Of a stretch of DNA of 64,000 nt, positions 1 through 9,174 are shown piece by piece. The position numbers were made by a program, and so were the translations under genes. Position 1 is the first letter of the stretch. Each line of letters starts with the position of its first letter. Source of the stretch: an uncultured Acidimicrobiales bacterium (GTDB lineage Bacteria > Actinomycetota > Acidimicrobiia > Acidimicrobiales > Aldehydirespiratoraceae); contig CATQHS010000001.1 in the NCBI GenBank assembly GCA_958296055.1, positions 3,060,277-3,124,276 on the forward strand, given 5' to 3'. Under the pieces are notes generated by a model. That model searched no databases. It worked only from the letters and a program-made list of their open reading frames with translations, and had not been told where the DNA came from.

Positions 1-473
1 CCGCCTCGGCTGCCAAGCACCGGGTGTGCCGGGACCTGGGCGCCGACGCGGTGATCGACTACGCGGCCGAGGACTTCGTCGAGGCGGTCGCCGACGCCAC
101 CGGCGGGGCCGGGGCGGACGTGGTGCTCGACGTGATCGGGGCCGAGTACCTGGCCCGCAACGTGGCCTGCCTGCGCACCGGCGGCCGCATCCTCCAAGTG
201 GGGGTGATGGCCGGGGGCGCCCGCCCGTTCAATCCCGCCGTCCTGATGGCCCGGCGGGCCGCCCTCATCGGCACCACGCTGCGGGCCCGGCCCCTAGAGG
301 AGAAGATCGCCGTCACCCGGGAGATGGCCGCCCAGTTGCTGCCCCACGTGGCGGCCGGGGTCATGGCCCCGGTGATCGACAGCCGCTACCCGCTCCACGA
401 CGCGGCCTCGGCCCACCGGCGCATGGAGGCCAACCTCAACGCCGGCAAGATAATCCTCGACGTCGCCGCCTGA
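1..473 (+). CDS. Zinc-type alcohol dehydrogenase / NADPH:quinone oxidoreductase, C-terminal part
   Basis: Open from the window edge (frame at base 3) to a TGA at 471-473, so the 5' end is missing. About 157 residues are visible. They match the C-terminal half of medium-chain dehydrogenase/reductases of the quinone reductase branch. The start lies in the Rossmann fold (CRDLGADAVIDY); next come the strand-helix stretch DVVLDVIGAEYLARNVACL and the GGRILQVGVMAG turn. The end is the typical tail with a conserved AHRRMEANLNAGKIIL segment. No structural zinc-binding cysteine cluster is visible, as expected for the quinone reductase type. The enzyme probably reduces quinones or enones with NADPH in the cytosol; the true substrate cannot be told. 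Confidence 0.85.
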   Translation, partial: ASAAKHRVCRDLGADAVIDYAAEDFVEAVADATGGAGADVVLDVIGAEYLARNVACLRTGGRILQVGVMAGGARPFNPAVLMARRAALIGTTLRARPLEEKIAVTREMAAQLLPHVAAGVMAPVIDSRYPLHDAASAHRRMEANLNAGKIILDVAA

Positions 474-562
474 GCCGCCGCCGCCCCGAGGCGCCTGAGC
501 CGGGCGAATACCGCAGGCTGCCTGAGCCGCCGGTGCCCGAGGAGCCCCGCCCCGCCGGGCTG

Positions 563-1837
563 CTACCGCTGGTCGAGCGGGACGTAGTCGCGGCCGGCCG
601 GCCCGGCGTAGAGCTGGCGGGGCCGGGTGATCCGCTGGTCCTGCGCGAGCATCTCGTTCCAGTGGGCCAGCCAGCCGGGGGTGCGGCCGATGGCGAACAG
701 CACCGTGAACATGTCGGTGGGGAAGCCGATCGACTGGTAGATGAGGCCCGAGTAGAAGTCGACGTTGGGGTACAGGCGCCGGCTCACGAAGTAGTCGTCG
801 GCCAGGGCCGTCTCCTCGAGCTTGAGGGCGATGTCGAGCAGCGGGTTCTTGCCGGTCACCTCGAACACGGCGTGGGCGGCGTCCTTGATGATCCGGGCCC
901 GGGGGTCGTAGTTCTTGTAGACCCGGTGCCCGAACCCCATGAGCCGGCCCTCGCCCCGCTTCACCGCGGCCACGTAGTCGCCGACCCGGTCCATCGAGCC
1001 GATCTCGGCCAGCATCTTGAGCACGGCCTCGTTGGCGCCGCCGTGGCGGGGCCCGTACAGGGCGCCGCAGGCGGCCGCCACCGAGGTGTAGGGGTCGGCG
1101 TGGGCCGACCCCACCACCCGCACCGCGGTGGTGGAGCAGTTCTGCTCGTGGTCGGCGTGGAGGATGGACAGGATGCGCACCGCCTTCACCAGCACCTCGT
1201 GGGGCTCGTAGGTGTTGCTGATGTCGAACATCATCTTCAGGAAGCGGGTCGAGTAGTCGTCGGCGTTGTCGGGGAACACGAATGGCAGCCCCTTGAAGAA
1301 GCGGTAGGCGGCCGCGGCCATGGTCGGCATCTTGGCGATGAGGCGGATGATCTGGGCCAGCCGGGCTTCGGGGTCGGCGATGTTTTTGGCTTCGGGGTAG
1401 AAGGTGGACAGGCCGGCCACGCCCGAGGTGAGCAGGCCCATGGGATGGGCGTTGTAGTTGAAGGCGTCGAAGATCCGCTTGCGGAAGTTCTCGTGGATGA
1501 AGGTGTGGTGGGTGATCTCGTGTACCCAGGCGTCGTGCTGGGCCTGGGTGGGCAGCTCGCCGTGGATGAGCAGGTAGGCGACCTCGGGCAGGGTGCTCTG
1601 CTCGGCAAGCTGCTCGATCGGGTAGCCCCGGTAGCGCAGGATGCCCCGGTCGCCGTCTAGTTCGGTGATTTCGCTGGTGGTGGAGGCGGTGGTGGTCAGC
1701 CCCGGGTCGTGGAACCAGACGTCGCCCAGCAGTTCGCGCCAGGCGGTTGCGTCCACCCCGCCGTTGACGATGGGCACTTCTACGCGGTCCCCGGAGCGGT
1801 TGTCGGTGATGGTGATGCTGTCGGCCACGGCCCGCAT
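563..1837 (-). CDS. gltA: Citrate synthase
   Basis: 424 residues with an ATG start at 1837; the frame stays open upstream, but there it is GC-rich shadow without family similarity. Condenses oxaloacetate with acetyl-CoA as the entry step of the TCA cycle. Hexameric-type bacterial sequence motifs are all present: HADHEQN (about residue 226), GPRHGGAN (about 262, catalytic His), the signature GFGHRVYKNYDPR (about 303, second catalytic His) and VDFYSG with the catalytic Asp. Length is normal for the family. It lies on the same strand as the carboxyltransferase and aconitase genes further right, so three central-carbon genes share this stretch. Confidence 0.96.
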   Translation of the reverse strand: MRAVADSITITDNRSGDRVEVPIVNGGVDATAWRELLGDVWFHDPGLTTTASTTSEITELDGDRGILRYRGYPIEQLAEQSTLPEVAYLLIHGELPTQAQHDAWVHEITHHTFIHENFRKRIFDAFNYNAHPMGLLTSGVAGLSTFYPEAKNIADPEARLAQIIRLIAKMPTMAAAAYRFFKGLPFVFPDNADDYSTRFLKMMFDISNTYEPHEVLVKAVRILSILHADHEQNCSTTAVRVVGSAHADPYTSVAAACGALYGPRHGGANEAVLKMLAEIGSMDRVGDYVAAVKRGEGRLMGFGHRVYKNYDPRARIIKDAAHAVFEVTGKNPLLDIALKLEETALADDYFVSRRLYPNVDFYSGLIYQSIGFPTDMFTVLFAIGRTPGWLAHWNEMLAQDQRITRPRQLYAGPAGRDYVPLDQR

Positions 1838-1926
1838 CGTAGACCAGCCCGGCCGCCCCGGCCCCGTCCGCCGCTGGCGGCGCCTCGCACCCCGGTGCCG
1901 CCTCGGCGGGACGCAAAGAGCGCCGC

Positions 1927-3279
1927 TCAGAGGGGCGTGTTGTCGTGGCGGCGGCGGGGGAGGCGCTCCCGCTTGGCGGCCAGCATCTCCAGGGCGGCGT
2001 GGATCTCCCGGCGGGTGTCGGCCGGGTCGATCACCGCGTCGACCGCGCCCCGCTCGGCCGCGACGTAGGGGTTGAGCAGGCGCCGCTCGTAGGCCTCTTC
2101 CAGCTCGGCCCGCTCGGCCGGCCCGGCGGAGCGGTGCAGGATCTTCACCGCCCCCTTGGCCCCCATGACCGCGATCTCCGCCGACGGCCAGGCCAGGGCC
2201 ACGTCGTTGCCCATGGGCTTGGAGTCCATGACGATGTAGGCCCCGCCGTAGGACTTGCGCAGGGTCACGTTCACCCGAGGCACGGTGGCCCGGGCGTAGG
2301 CGAAGGCGAGCTGGGCGCCGTAGCGGATCATGCCCCGCCATTCGAGGTCTTTGCCGGGGTAGAAGCCTGAGGTGTCCACGAAGGTCACCAGGGGCAGGTT
2401 GAAGGCGTCGCAGAAGGCCACGAAGCGGGCCCCCTTGCGGGAGGCGGTGATGTCGAGCGTCCCGGCCAGGGCCTGGGGCTGGTTGGCCACCATCCCCACC
2501 GCCCGACCCCCGATGGAGGCGAAGGCGGTGACCAGGTTGGCCCCCCAGCCCGCCTGGGGCTCGAGCAACCCGCCGTCGTCGACCACGACCGACAGGACGT
2601 CGCGCACGTCGTAGCTGCCGGCCGGGTTCTCCGGGAGCACGTCGAAGGCCTCGGGGGTGGGCCGGTCGGCGGGATCGGTGCCGGGCCGGGCCGGGGGGTC
2701 GGCTCCGTTGTGGTCGGGGAGGTAGCCGAGCAGATCGGCCACCGCCTCGTCGGCCTCGGCCGCGTCTGAGGCCGTGAAGCTGGCCACCCCCGACCGGAGG
2801 TGGTGGGCCCGGGCGCCGCCCAGCTCGTCGCGGTCCACCGGCACGCCGGTGAACTGCTCGACCATGCGCGGCCCCGAGACGAAGGCGTAGGCGTCGTCGG
2901 TCATGATCACGAAATCGGCCAGGCCCAGCATGAGCGCCGGCCCCGACACGTTGGGCCCGGTCGCCACCACCACCACCGGCACGACGCCCGAGCAGCGGGC
3001 CAGCTCCCGGGCGGCGGCGGCCCAGCCGTCCAGCGCGGCCACCCCCTCGGATATGTCGGCGCCGGACGAGGCCAGCCGCAGCACGATCGGGCGCCGCTGC
3101 TGGCGGGCACAGCGGGCGGCCTCGGCCAGGCTGTGCCCGTCCGAGGGCATCAGGGCCCCGGAGTGCTCGTCGCCCCCCCGGGCATCCACGTCGATCACCG
3201 CCCGGCCCCCGATCTCGGCGGTCCGGACCCGCACGAACCCGGCCGTGCCCGCCCTGATCTGAAGCGGGCTCGAGGTCAT
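1927..3279 (-). CDS. Acyl-CoA carboxylase, carboxyltransferase (beta) subunit
   Basis: 450 residues from ATG 3279. Biotin-dependent carboxyltransferase of the propionyl/acetyl-CoA type, which moves CO2 from carboxybiotin to an acyl-CoA. The second half is well conserved: an ENPAGSYDVRDVL stretch, GGRAVGMVANQP, LVTFVDTSGFYPGKDLEW, a glycine-rich SYGGAYIVM oxyanion loop and a family-typical basic tail. The N-terminal half is shorter and more divergent than in the usual 510-540 residue subunits, and the standard TARERL segment is not seen. No biotin carboxylase or carrier gene is nearby, so the partner is encoded elsewhere. Substrate not assignable from sequence alone. Confidence 0.88.
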   Translation of the reverse strand: MTSSPLQIRAGTAGFVRVRTAEIGGRAVIDVDARGGDEHSGALMPSDGHSLAEAARCARQQRRPIVLRLASSGADISEGVAALDGWAAAARELARCSGVVPVVVVATGPNVSGPALMLGLADFVIMTDDAYAFVSGPRMVEQFTGVPVDRDELGGARAHHLRSGVASFTASDAAEADEAVADLLGYLPDHNGADPPARPGTDPADRPTPEAFDVLPENPAGSYDVRDVLSVVVDDGGLLEPQAGWGANLVTAFASIGGRAVGMVANQPQALAGTLDITASRKGARFVAFCDAFNLPLVTFVDTSGFYPGKDLEWRGMIRYGAQLAFAYARATVPRVNVTLRKSYGGAYIVMDSKPMGNDVALAWPSAEIAVMGAKGAVKILHRSAGPAERAELEEAYERRLLNPYVAAERGAVDAVIDPADTRREIHAALEMLAAKRERLPRRRHDNTPL

Positions 3280-3316
3280 GACGCGGCCGGGGCCTGGGCG
3301 TCGGGCGGGCTGGCGG

Positions 3317-4267
3317 TCACGGCCCGGCGGCCCGAGGGTTCGAGGGGGTCGGCATGCGCTCGGCAACGTACATGTGGGGCTGGTTGGGCGCCTCGGCCTC
3401 CACCACCTCGCGGACGATCTCGGCCACCGTCCGGGCCGGAGCCGAGGGGGCGGTGCGCCGGTTGCGGGCCAGGCCGACCACCCGGGGGCCGAGCCCCTCG
3501 ACCGCCGCGCTCCTCCAAGGCCCGGCGGCCATGCCGTGGGCGGCGCTGGCCGGGAGCAGGGCGGGAGCGAACCCCTGGGCGGCCAAGGACATCAGCAGGC
3601 GCAGGCCGTCGATCTCGGCCCGGGGGCGCAGTTCCAGCCCGGCCTCGCCGGCGTCGGCGTCCACCTCGTCTCGGAAGGCCGTTCCCCTCGGGGGCAGCAG
3701 AACCGGATGCCGGGCCAGCTCGGCCAGCGCCACCCGGTTCTGGCGGGCCAGCTCGTGCCCTTCGGGCGCCACCACCACCCGGTCCTCGGAGAAGAGGGTT
3801 TCGGTCTCGACGTCGGGGTCGTCCACCGGGAGGTTCACCACGGCCAAGTCGAGCCGGTCCCGCACCAGCAGCGGGACCAACGACGTGGTGGTGGCGTCCA
3901 CGACGATCACCTCCAGCCTCGGGTGGCGGCGGTGCGCCTCCTCGAGCAGCAGGGGGACCAGCCACCGGGCCGTGGTGCCGATCACGCCGGTGCGGACCGT
4001 GCCGGCCAAGTCCTCGCGCAGCGACACCAGGTCGTCTTGGATGGCCCGCAGCTCGACCTGGATGCGGCGGGCCCGGTCGGCCACGATCTCGCCCTCGGGG
4101 GTGAGGCTGCCCTTGTCCCGGTCGATGAGCCGGGCCCCGACCTCCCGTTCGAGATGGGCGACGTGGGTGGACACGTTGGACTGCACGGTGTGCAGGGCCC
4201 GGGCCGCGGCTGAGAAGCTCTCGTGCTCGGCCACGGCCAGCAGGGCGTTGAGCTGGCGCAGATCCAT
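3317..4267 (-). CDS. LysR-family transcriptional regulator
   Basis: 316 residues from ATG 4267. An N-terminal winged helix-turn-helix (residues about 1-60, MDLRQLNALLAVAEHESFS, then the recognition segment HTVQSNVSTHVAHLE) is followed by a periplasmic-binding-protein-like effector domain with TGVIGTTARWLVPLLLEE. It lies between aconitase and the carboxyltransferase gene, all in one direction, and could regulate either. A perfect inverted repeat covers its own start codon, which suggests autoregulation. The effector is unknown. Confidence 0.92.
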   Translation of the reverse strand: MDLRQLNALLAVAEHESFSAAARALHTVQSNVSTHVAHLEREVGARLIDRDKGSLTPEGEIVADRARRIQVELRAIQDDLVSLREDLAGTVRTGVIGTTARWLVPLLLEEAHRRHPRLEVIVVDATTTSLVPLLVRDRLDLAVVNLPVDDPDVETETLFSEDRVVVAPEGHELARQNRVALAELARHPVLLPPRGTAFRDEVDADAGEAGLELRPRAEIDGLRLLMSLAAQGFAPALLPASAAHGMAAGPWRSAAVEGLGPRVVGLARNRRTAPSAPARTVAEIVREVVEAEAPNQPHMYVAERMPTPSNPRAAGP

Positions 4268-4280
4268 CGTTGCTAACGAT
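4266..4280. promoter_or_regulatory. Inverted repeat over the LysR start codon, probable autoregulatory site
   Basis: ATCGTTGCTAACGAT is a perfect 6-bp inverted repeat with a 3-nt spacer that includes part of the LysR start codon (complement of 4265-4267). Further half sites AACGAT (4306-4311) and CGTTT/AAACG (4283-4287 and 4305-4309) lie just upstream, in an AT-rich patch that stands out from the GC-rich neighbourhood. LysR proteins usually bind such spaced half sites in their own promoters. Function is inferred, not shown. Confidence 0.5.
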
Positions 4281-4350
4281 ACCGTTTATCAATTCAAACT
4301 GTTGAAACGATAGTGCTAATGGGCGCCGGTTGGTGTTGAATGGAGGCACC

Positions 4351-4381
4351 GAAGCGGCTGATCTCCCCCGTCAGCCGCTTC
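4351..4381 (-). terminator. Strong hairpin overlapping the aconitase stop codon
   Basis: A perfect 11-bp stem, GAAGCGGCTGA (4351-4361) with TCAGCCGCTTC (4371-4381), closes a 9-nt loop. The aconitase TGA (4371-4373 complement) is inside the stem. No T-run follows in the direction of transcription, so this would be a U-less terminator or an mRNA 3'-end stabiliser. It separates acn from the downstream lysR. Confidence 0.6.
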
Positions 4382-6713
4382 TGGCTTTCTCAGGTTCGGT
4401 TCCGGCCCGGTCCCGTACGGCTTTCTCGGGTTCGGTTCCGGCCCGCCGCCGGATGATGTTGAGGGCGCTGCCGGCCCGGAACCACTCGATCTGCTCGGCG
4501 CTCAGGGTGTGGTCGGCCTCGAAGCTCACCCGCCCGCCGCCGGGGGAGGTCACCTCCACCGTTACCGGGCGCCCGGGGGCCAGGTGGGCCAGGCCCCGCA
4601 CCGCCACCCGGTCGTCTTCGCCGATCCGCTCGTAGTCGGCCGGGTCGGCGAAGGTGAGGGCCAACACGCCCTGCTTCTTCAGGTTGGTCTCGTGGATGCG
4701 GGCGAAGCTGCGGGCCAGCACCGCCGCGCCCCCCCGGAACCGGGGCTCCATGGCCGCGTGCTCCCGGCTGGAGCCCTCGCCCAGGTTCTGGTCGCCGATG
4801 AACACCCAGCGCCGCCCGGCCCCGTGATAGGCGCGGGCGATGTCGGGCAGGGGCTCGATTTGGCCGGTGAGCTGGTTCTTGCCGAAGCCGGTCTGGCGTC
4901 CGTAGGCGCTGACCACCCCGAGGTAGAGGTTGCCCGAGATGTTCTCGAGGTGGCCCCGGTACCTCAGCCACGGCCCGGCCATGGAGATGTGGTCGGTGGT
5001 GCATTTGCCCTCGGCTTTGGCCATCACGAACAGGTCCTCGAAGTCGGCGCCGTCCCAGGGCTTGAAGGGCTCCAGCAACTGCAGGCGCTCCGAGGAGGGC
5101 GACACCCGGATCTGGACGCCCGACCCGTCGGCGGGCGGGGCCACGAAGGTGTCTCGGCCCGGGTCGAACCCCCGCTCCGGGAGCTCGACGCCCACCGGGG
5201 CCGACAGGCGGACCCGGTCGCCTCCGGGGTCGGTCAGCTCGTCGGTGGCCGGGTCGAAGTCGATGGTCCCGGCCAGGGCCAGGGCCACCACCGTCTCGGG
5301 GGAGGTGACGAAGGCCAGCGTGGCCGGGTCGCCGTCGTTGCGCTTGGGGAAGTTGCGGTTGTAGGAGGTGACGATGACGTTGGGCCGGCCCGGGACGTGG
5401 CCCGGCTCGTCGGAGCGGTCCCACTGCCCGATGCAGGGGCCGCAGGCGTTGGCCAGCACGGTGGCCCCCAGGGCCTCGAAGTCGGCCATGAGCCCGTCCC
5501 GCACGATGGTGGCCCGGATCTGCTCGGACCCGGGGGTCACCAGCAGCCGGGTCCGGGCCCCGAGGCCCTTGGCCGCCGCGTCCCTGGCGATGGAGGCGGC
5601 CCGGGTGATGTCCTCATAGGAGGAGTTGGTGCAGCTCCCGATGAGGGCGGCGCTGATCTCCAGGGGCCAGCCCTCGGCTCGGGCCTCGGCGCCGAGGTCG
5701 CCCACCGCCCGGGCCCGGTCCGGGGTGTGGGGGCCGTTGATGCGGGGGCCGAGCCGGTCTAGGTCGATCTCCACCACCCGGTCGAAGTGCCGGGGAGGGT
5801 CGGCCAGCACCTCGTCGTCGGGGCGCAGGTGCTCGGCGACGGCGGTGGCCGCGTCGGCCACTTGGCCCCGCCCGGTGCTGCGCAGGTAGCGGCCCATGGC
5901 CTCGTCGTAGGCGAACAGCGAGGTGGTGGCGCCGATCTCGGCCCCCATGTTGCAGATGGTGGCCTTGCCGGTGGCGCTGAGGCTCTCGGCGCCGGGGCCG
6001 AAGTACTCGACGATGGCGCCGGTGCCGCCGGAGACGGTGAGGATCTCCGCCACCTTCAAGATGACGTCTTTGGGCGCGGCCCAGCCGTCGAGCCCGCCGG
6101 TGAGGCGGACGCCGATCAGCTCGGGCCAGCGCACCGTCCACGGGAACCCGGTCATCACGTCCACCGCGTCGGCCCCGCCCACGCCCACCGCCACCATGCC
6201 CAGGCCGCCGGCGTTGGGGGTGTGGCTGTCGGTGCCGATCATCATGCCGCCGGGGAAGGCGTAGTTCTCCAGCACCACCTGGTGGATGATCCCGCTGCCC
6301 GGCTTCCAGAACCCGGCCCCGTAGCGGGCGCTCACGCCGGCCAGGAAGTCGTAGACCTCCTGGTTGCCGTCCAGCGCGGCCAGCAGGTCCCGCCGGCCGT
6401 CGGTGCGGGCCTGGATCAGGTGGTCGCAGTGGGTGGTGGTGGGCACCATGGTCCGGTCCAGGCCCGCGGTCATGAACTGGAGCCACGCCATCTGGGCGGT
6501 GGCGTCCTGCATGGCCACCCGGTCGGGCCGCAGGTCCACGTAGGACCGCCCCCGCTCCAGGGGCTGGTCGGGGCGGTCGAGGTGGTTGATGAGAATCTTC
6601 TCGGCCAGAGTGAGCCCCCGCCCGAACCGCTCTCGGGCTGCGCCCAGCCTCGGGCCGAGGGTGGCGTAAACGCCCTCGATGAGTTCGATCGGCGTGCTGG
6701 CGGCAACGGTCAT
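4371..6713 (-). CDS. acn: Aconitate hydratase
   Basis: 780 residues from ATG 6713; isomerises citrate to isocitrate in the TCA cycle. All three [4Fe-4S] cysteines are visible, in [10 protein letters not shown] and in [10 protein letters not shown]. The swivel-domain motif [20 protein letters not shown] is intact. Length and motif spacing resemble the mitochondrial-type aconitase rather than the longer AcnA/IRP1 type. The C-terminal tail contains a 12-residue tandem duplication ([12 protein letters not shown] then [11 protein letters not shown]) that is not part of the catalytic fold. Transcribed toward lysR and the carboxyltransferase gene; a hairpin at its stop codon probably limits read-through. 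Confidence 0.96.
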   Translation of the reverse strand: MTVAASTPIELIEGVYATLGPRLGAARERFGRGLTLAEKILINHLDRPDQPLERGRSYVDLRPDRVAMQDATAQMAWLQFMTAGLDRTMVPTTTHCDHLIQARTDGRRDLLAALDGNQEVYDFLAGVSARYGAGFWKPGSGIIHQVVLENYAFPGGMMIGTDSHTPNAGGLGMVAVGVGGADAVDVMTGFPWTVRWPELIGVRLTGGLDGWAAPKDVILKVAEILTVSGGTGAIVEYFGPGAESLSATGKATICNMGAEIGATTSLFAYDEAMGRYLRSTGRGQVADAATAVAEHLRPDDEVLADPPRHFDRVVEIDLDRLGPRINGPHTPDRARAVGDLGAEARAEGWPLEISAALIGSCTNSSYEDITRAASIARDAAAKGLGARTRLLVTPGSEQIRATIVRDGLMADFEALGATVLANACGPCIGQWDRSDEPGHVPGRPNVIVTSYNRNFPKRNDGDPATLAFVTSPETVVALALAGTIDFDPATDELTDPGGDRVRLSAPVGVELPERGFDPGRDTFVAPPADGSGVQIRVSPSSERLQLLEPFKPWDGADFEDLFVMAKAEGKCTTDHISMAGPWLRYRGHLENISGNLYLGVVSAYGRQTGFGKNQLTGQIEPLPDIARAYHGAGRRWVFIGDQNLGEGSSREHAAMEPRFRGGAAVLARSFARIHETNLKKQGVLALTFADPADYERIGEDDRVAVRGLAHLAPGRPVTVEVTSPGGGRVSFEADHTLSAEQIEWFRAGSALNIIRRRAGTEPEKAVRDRAGTEPEKARSG
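4383..4445 (-). repeat. 36-bp tandem duplication at the 3' end of acn
   Basis: Two 27-nt copies (4383-4409 and 4419-4445) differ at one base and lie 36 bp apart, so the reading frame is kept. They encode the repeated AGTEPEKA in the last 26 residues of aconitase. The duplication reaches almost to the stop codon. Similar tail duplications occur elsewhere in this window. Confidence 0.85.
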
Positions 6714-6741
6714 CGCATCTGCCTTCGGGTCATCGAGCTTT

Positions 6742-6787
6742 GGTGACGGACGGCCCCTCGTAGGACGGACTTACTAACAATACAAAC
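6742..6787 (-). promoter_or_regulatory. Possible aconitase promoter
   Basis: Reading the minus strand upstream of acn, TTGTAT is followed after 17 nt by TACGAG in the short AT-rich gap between the LRR gene and acn. The -35 part overlaps the 3' end of the LRR gene. Both hexamers are only partial matches to consensus, so this is a weak call. Confidence 0.3.
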
Positions 6788-9110
6788 TACCAATGTCTGC
6801 TCCTTGACCGTCCATGTCCCCGACACCCGGCTGAAGGCCGGCGAGTTCCGGTGGAATTGGCCCAGTGAGGTCGTTGCCTTCGAGATTCAGGAAATAGAGG
6901 TTTGTGAGTTTGGTGAGTTCAGGCGGTATCGGCCCGGTGAGGTTATTAGACCAAAGCAGCAGGGTTTCAAGGTTTGTGAGGTTGCCTATCCCTGGTGGGA
7001 TTGTTCCGGTAAGATGGTTGCGTTCTAGTTGTAGGACTCTAAGATTAGTGAGATTGCTTAACCAACTCGGAAACGATCCAGACAGGCCGTACCCTATACA
7101 TAGCCTATAGAGGTTAGTTAGGTTGGCAAATTCGGGTGGGATATGCCCAGAAAAGTTTCCCCCAAGATCTAATACTTCTAAGTTAGTTAAGTTACCTATT
7201 TCTGAGGGGATAGATCCAGTAAACCTATCAGATAGAACAAGACGCTCAAGGTTGATGAGGTTGCCTAGTTCGGGTGGGATCGGACCCGTCAAACCATTTT
7301 CTCCGATAACCATAGTCTGCAGGCTGGTGAGGCTTCCAAGTTCGGGAGGTATTGATCCTGATAGGCTGGTCTGGCCTAGATACAGTCTCTGAAGATGAGC
7401 AAGATTACCTAGTTCAGGAGGTATAGAACCAGATAAAGAAAAATTTTGCCTGAGGTCTAACAATTCTAGACTGGCTAGTTTGCCTAGTTCAGGAGGTATA
7501 GAACCGGAAAGATTATTAGACCAAAGTCTGATCATGCGAAGATTGGTGAGATTTCCCAGTTCGGGTGGTATGCTACCAGATAAGAAATTATAACAGCAAT
7601 CATACACACTCTCAAGGTTCAATATCTGTAGATTTGACAAGTTACCTAATTCGGGTGGAATCGACCCGTAAAGGCCATTTCCAGCTAAGTCAAGTACAAT
7701 TAGCTCGCTAAGATTGCCCAATTCAGGAGCTAGCCTACTGCCATTAAAAGTTGTTTCAAGTTCCAAGTGAGTGACTCGTCCGCCGGTGATAGTGATTCCA
7801 TACCAGTTTTCGAACTTGTTAGTATCAACCCAAGCTGCTGCCGGATCGGTTTTCCTCCATGATTTGGCCTCGTTGCCGAGAATTCCCTTACCATCTAGGA
7901 CCGTGTAGAAAGCCCACAATGCTTCACAGTCGGCCACTAGTTGGGTCAATGACTGGTCCACCACTGCTTCAGATGCACACGGTTGAGAACTTGATGGAGG
8001 GGTGGGTTCTGAGAACCTGGTTAGGTTGCTTAGTTCGGAAGGAATCGAGCCGATCAACTCGTTCCCTCTAAGGTACAACTCTTTAAGGTTGGTTAGTTTG
8101 CCAAGTCCTAGTTGTATTGGGCCGGTTAGATCATTTCCTTCAAGGGACAATATCTTTAGATTGGTGAGATTGCCCAACTCCGGTGGTATTTCACCTGACA
8201 AATAATTGTAATCTAGGTCCAGCGTATGAAGGTTGGTTAGGTTGCCGAGTTCTGGCGGAATCGGTCCTGACAGTTCATTAAGCCAAAGGTTCAGCGTATG
8301 AAGGTTGGTTAGGTTGCCGAGTTCTGGCGGAATCGGTCCTGACAAATAATTGTAATCTAGGTTCAGCGTATGAAGGTTGGTTAGGTTGCCGAGTTCTGGC
8401 GGAATCGGTCCTGAAAGAAAATTGGAGCCATAACCTCCAAGATTAAGTATCTGAAGGTTGGATAGGTTACCTAACTCAGACGGGATCGTCCCGGTTAGTC
8501 CAGTGTTGTTCAGATCCAGTACTCGCAGTTCGGCTAGGTTGCCTAACTCTGGGGCGATTTTGCCGCCTTCAAATGCTCTTCCGAGTTCTAGACGAGTGAC
8601 CCGGCCATAGGCGATTGTGATTCCGTACCAATCTCTGAGTGAGTTGGTGTCATTCCAGGCCGCCGCCGGATCGACGTCAATCATCCAGACGGCAGTGTCT
8701 GGGTCGTTGCCGAGGGCGCCCTTGCCATCTAAAGTCTCGTAGAAGGCCCACAGCGCTTTGCAGTCGGCCACCAGTTGGGTCAGCGACTGGTTGACCACCG
8801 TCTCGGCATGGCACACCGGATGAGGCTCTATCGGTGGCACAGGCTCAGGCGTTTCGCCGGAAGCCGTAGGCGCTGTGGGTTCCGGTTCGGGTTGGGTCTC
8901 TGGGGTGGTGGTCTGTTCGATTGCTGTGGTGGGGGGTTGGAGTTCTTCGGGGGTCTGGTTGGCGGGTGGCGCGGCAGTGCTGGGCTCGGGGTTTGATCCG
9001 GTGCTCAGCGTTATGGCCAGAATCACTGCCGCTGCCGCCGCGACGACGGCTGCGGCGATCCCCAATTTCACGGGTCTTGAGACGCGTTGAACGGGCGGCT
9101 CGGGCGGCAT
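6774..9110 (-). CDS. Exported leucine-rich-repeat protein with two duplicated modules
   Basis: 778 residues from ATG 9110, chosen because a GGAGAGGAA ribosome site precedes it; a TTG 36 nt upstream is possible. An N-terminal membrane anchor (about residues 16-36, alanine-rich) is followed by a Pro/Thr/Glu-rich stalk. Then come two copies of one module: a short domain (VVNQSLTQLVADC, ALWAFY, LDGKG, WYGITI, GRVTxLEL) and a block of plant-type LRRs (LSGPIPPELGNLTNLxxL, 24 residues each). Likely a cell-surface binding or adhesion protein. From about 6780 to 8700 the base composition is near 45-50 % GC, far below the flanks, which suggests transfer or a distinct mutational history. Ligand unknown. 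Confidence 0.85.
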   Translation of the reverse strand: MPPEPPVQRVSRPVKLGIAAAVVAAAAAVILAITLSTGSNPEPSTAAPPANQTPEELQPPTTAIEQTTTPETQPEPEPTAPTASGETPEPVPPIEPHPVCHAETVVNQSLTQLVADCKALWAFYETLDGKGALGNDPDTAVWMIDVDPAAAWNDTNSLRDWYGITIAYGRVTRLELGRAFEGGKIAPELGNLAELRVLDLNNTGLTGTIPSELGNLSNLQILNLGGYGSNFLSGPIPPELGNLTNLHTLNLDYNYLSGPIPPELGNLTNLHTLNLWLNELSGPIPPELGNLTNLHTLDLDYNYLSGEIPPELGNLTNLKILSLEGNDLTGPIQLGLGKLTNLKELYLRGNELIGSIPSELSNLTRFSEPTPPSSSQPCASEAVVDQSLTQLVADCEALWAFYTVLDGKGILGNEAKSWRKTDPAAAWVDTNKFENWYGITITGGRVTHLELETTFNGSRLAPELGNLSELIVLDLAGNGLYGSIPPELGNLSNLQILNLESVYDCCYNFLSGSIPPELGNLTNLRMIRLWSNNLSGSIPPELGKLASLELLDLRQNFSLSGSIPPELGNLAHLQRLYLGQTSLSGSIPPELGSLTSLQTMVIGENGLTGPIPPELGNLINLERLVLSDRFTGSIPSEIGNLTNLEVLDLGGNFSGHIPPEFANLTNLYRLCIGYGLSGSFPSWLSNLTNLRVLQLERNHLTGTIPPGIGNLTNLETLLLWSNNLTGPIPPELTKLTNLYFLNLEGNDLTGPIPPELAGLQPGVGDMDGQGADIGSLYC
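8220..8415 (-). repeat. Near-perfect 72-bp LRR unit repeats
   Basis: Units beginning at 8220, 8292 and 8364 are nearly identical over most of their 72 bp, each encoding one 24-residue LRR. Neighbouring LRRs in the same gene are much more diverged at the nucleotide level, so these copies are recent amplifications. Confidence 0.8.
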
Positions 9111-9174
9111 CGATTCCTCTCCGGTCCTGTTGTCTCTCAACGCCAAGACCCACCGGTCACCTTAACGCGCCCGC

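Noticed and set aside
1838..2341. Long N-terminal extension of citrate synthase
   Set aside because: No family similarity, antisense to the carboxyltransferase gene, and ATG 1837 gives normal length.
8220..8415. CRISPR or intergenic repeat cluster
   Set aside because: The 72-bp period equals one 24-residue LRR and continues the protein pattern.
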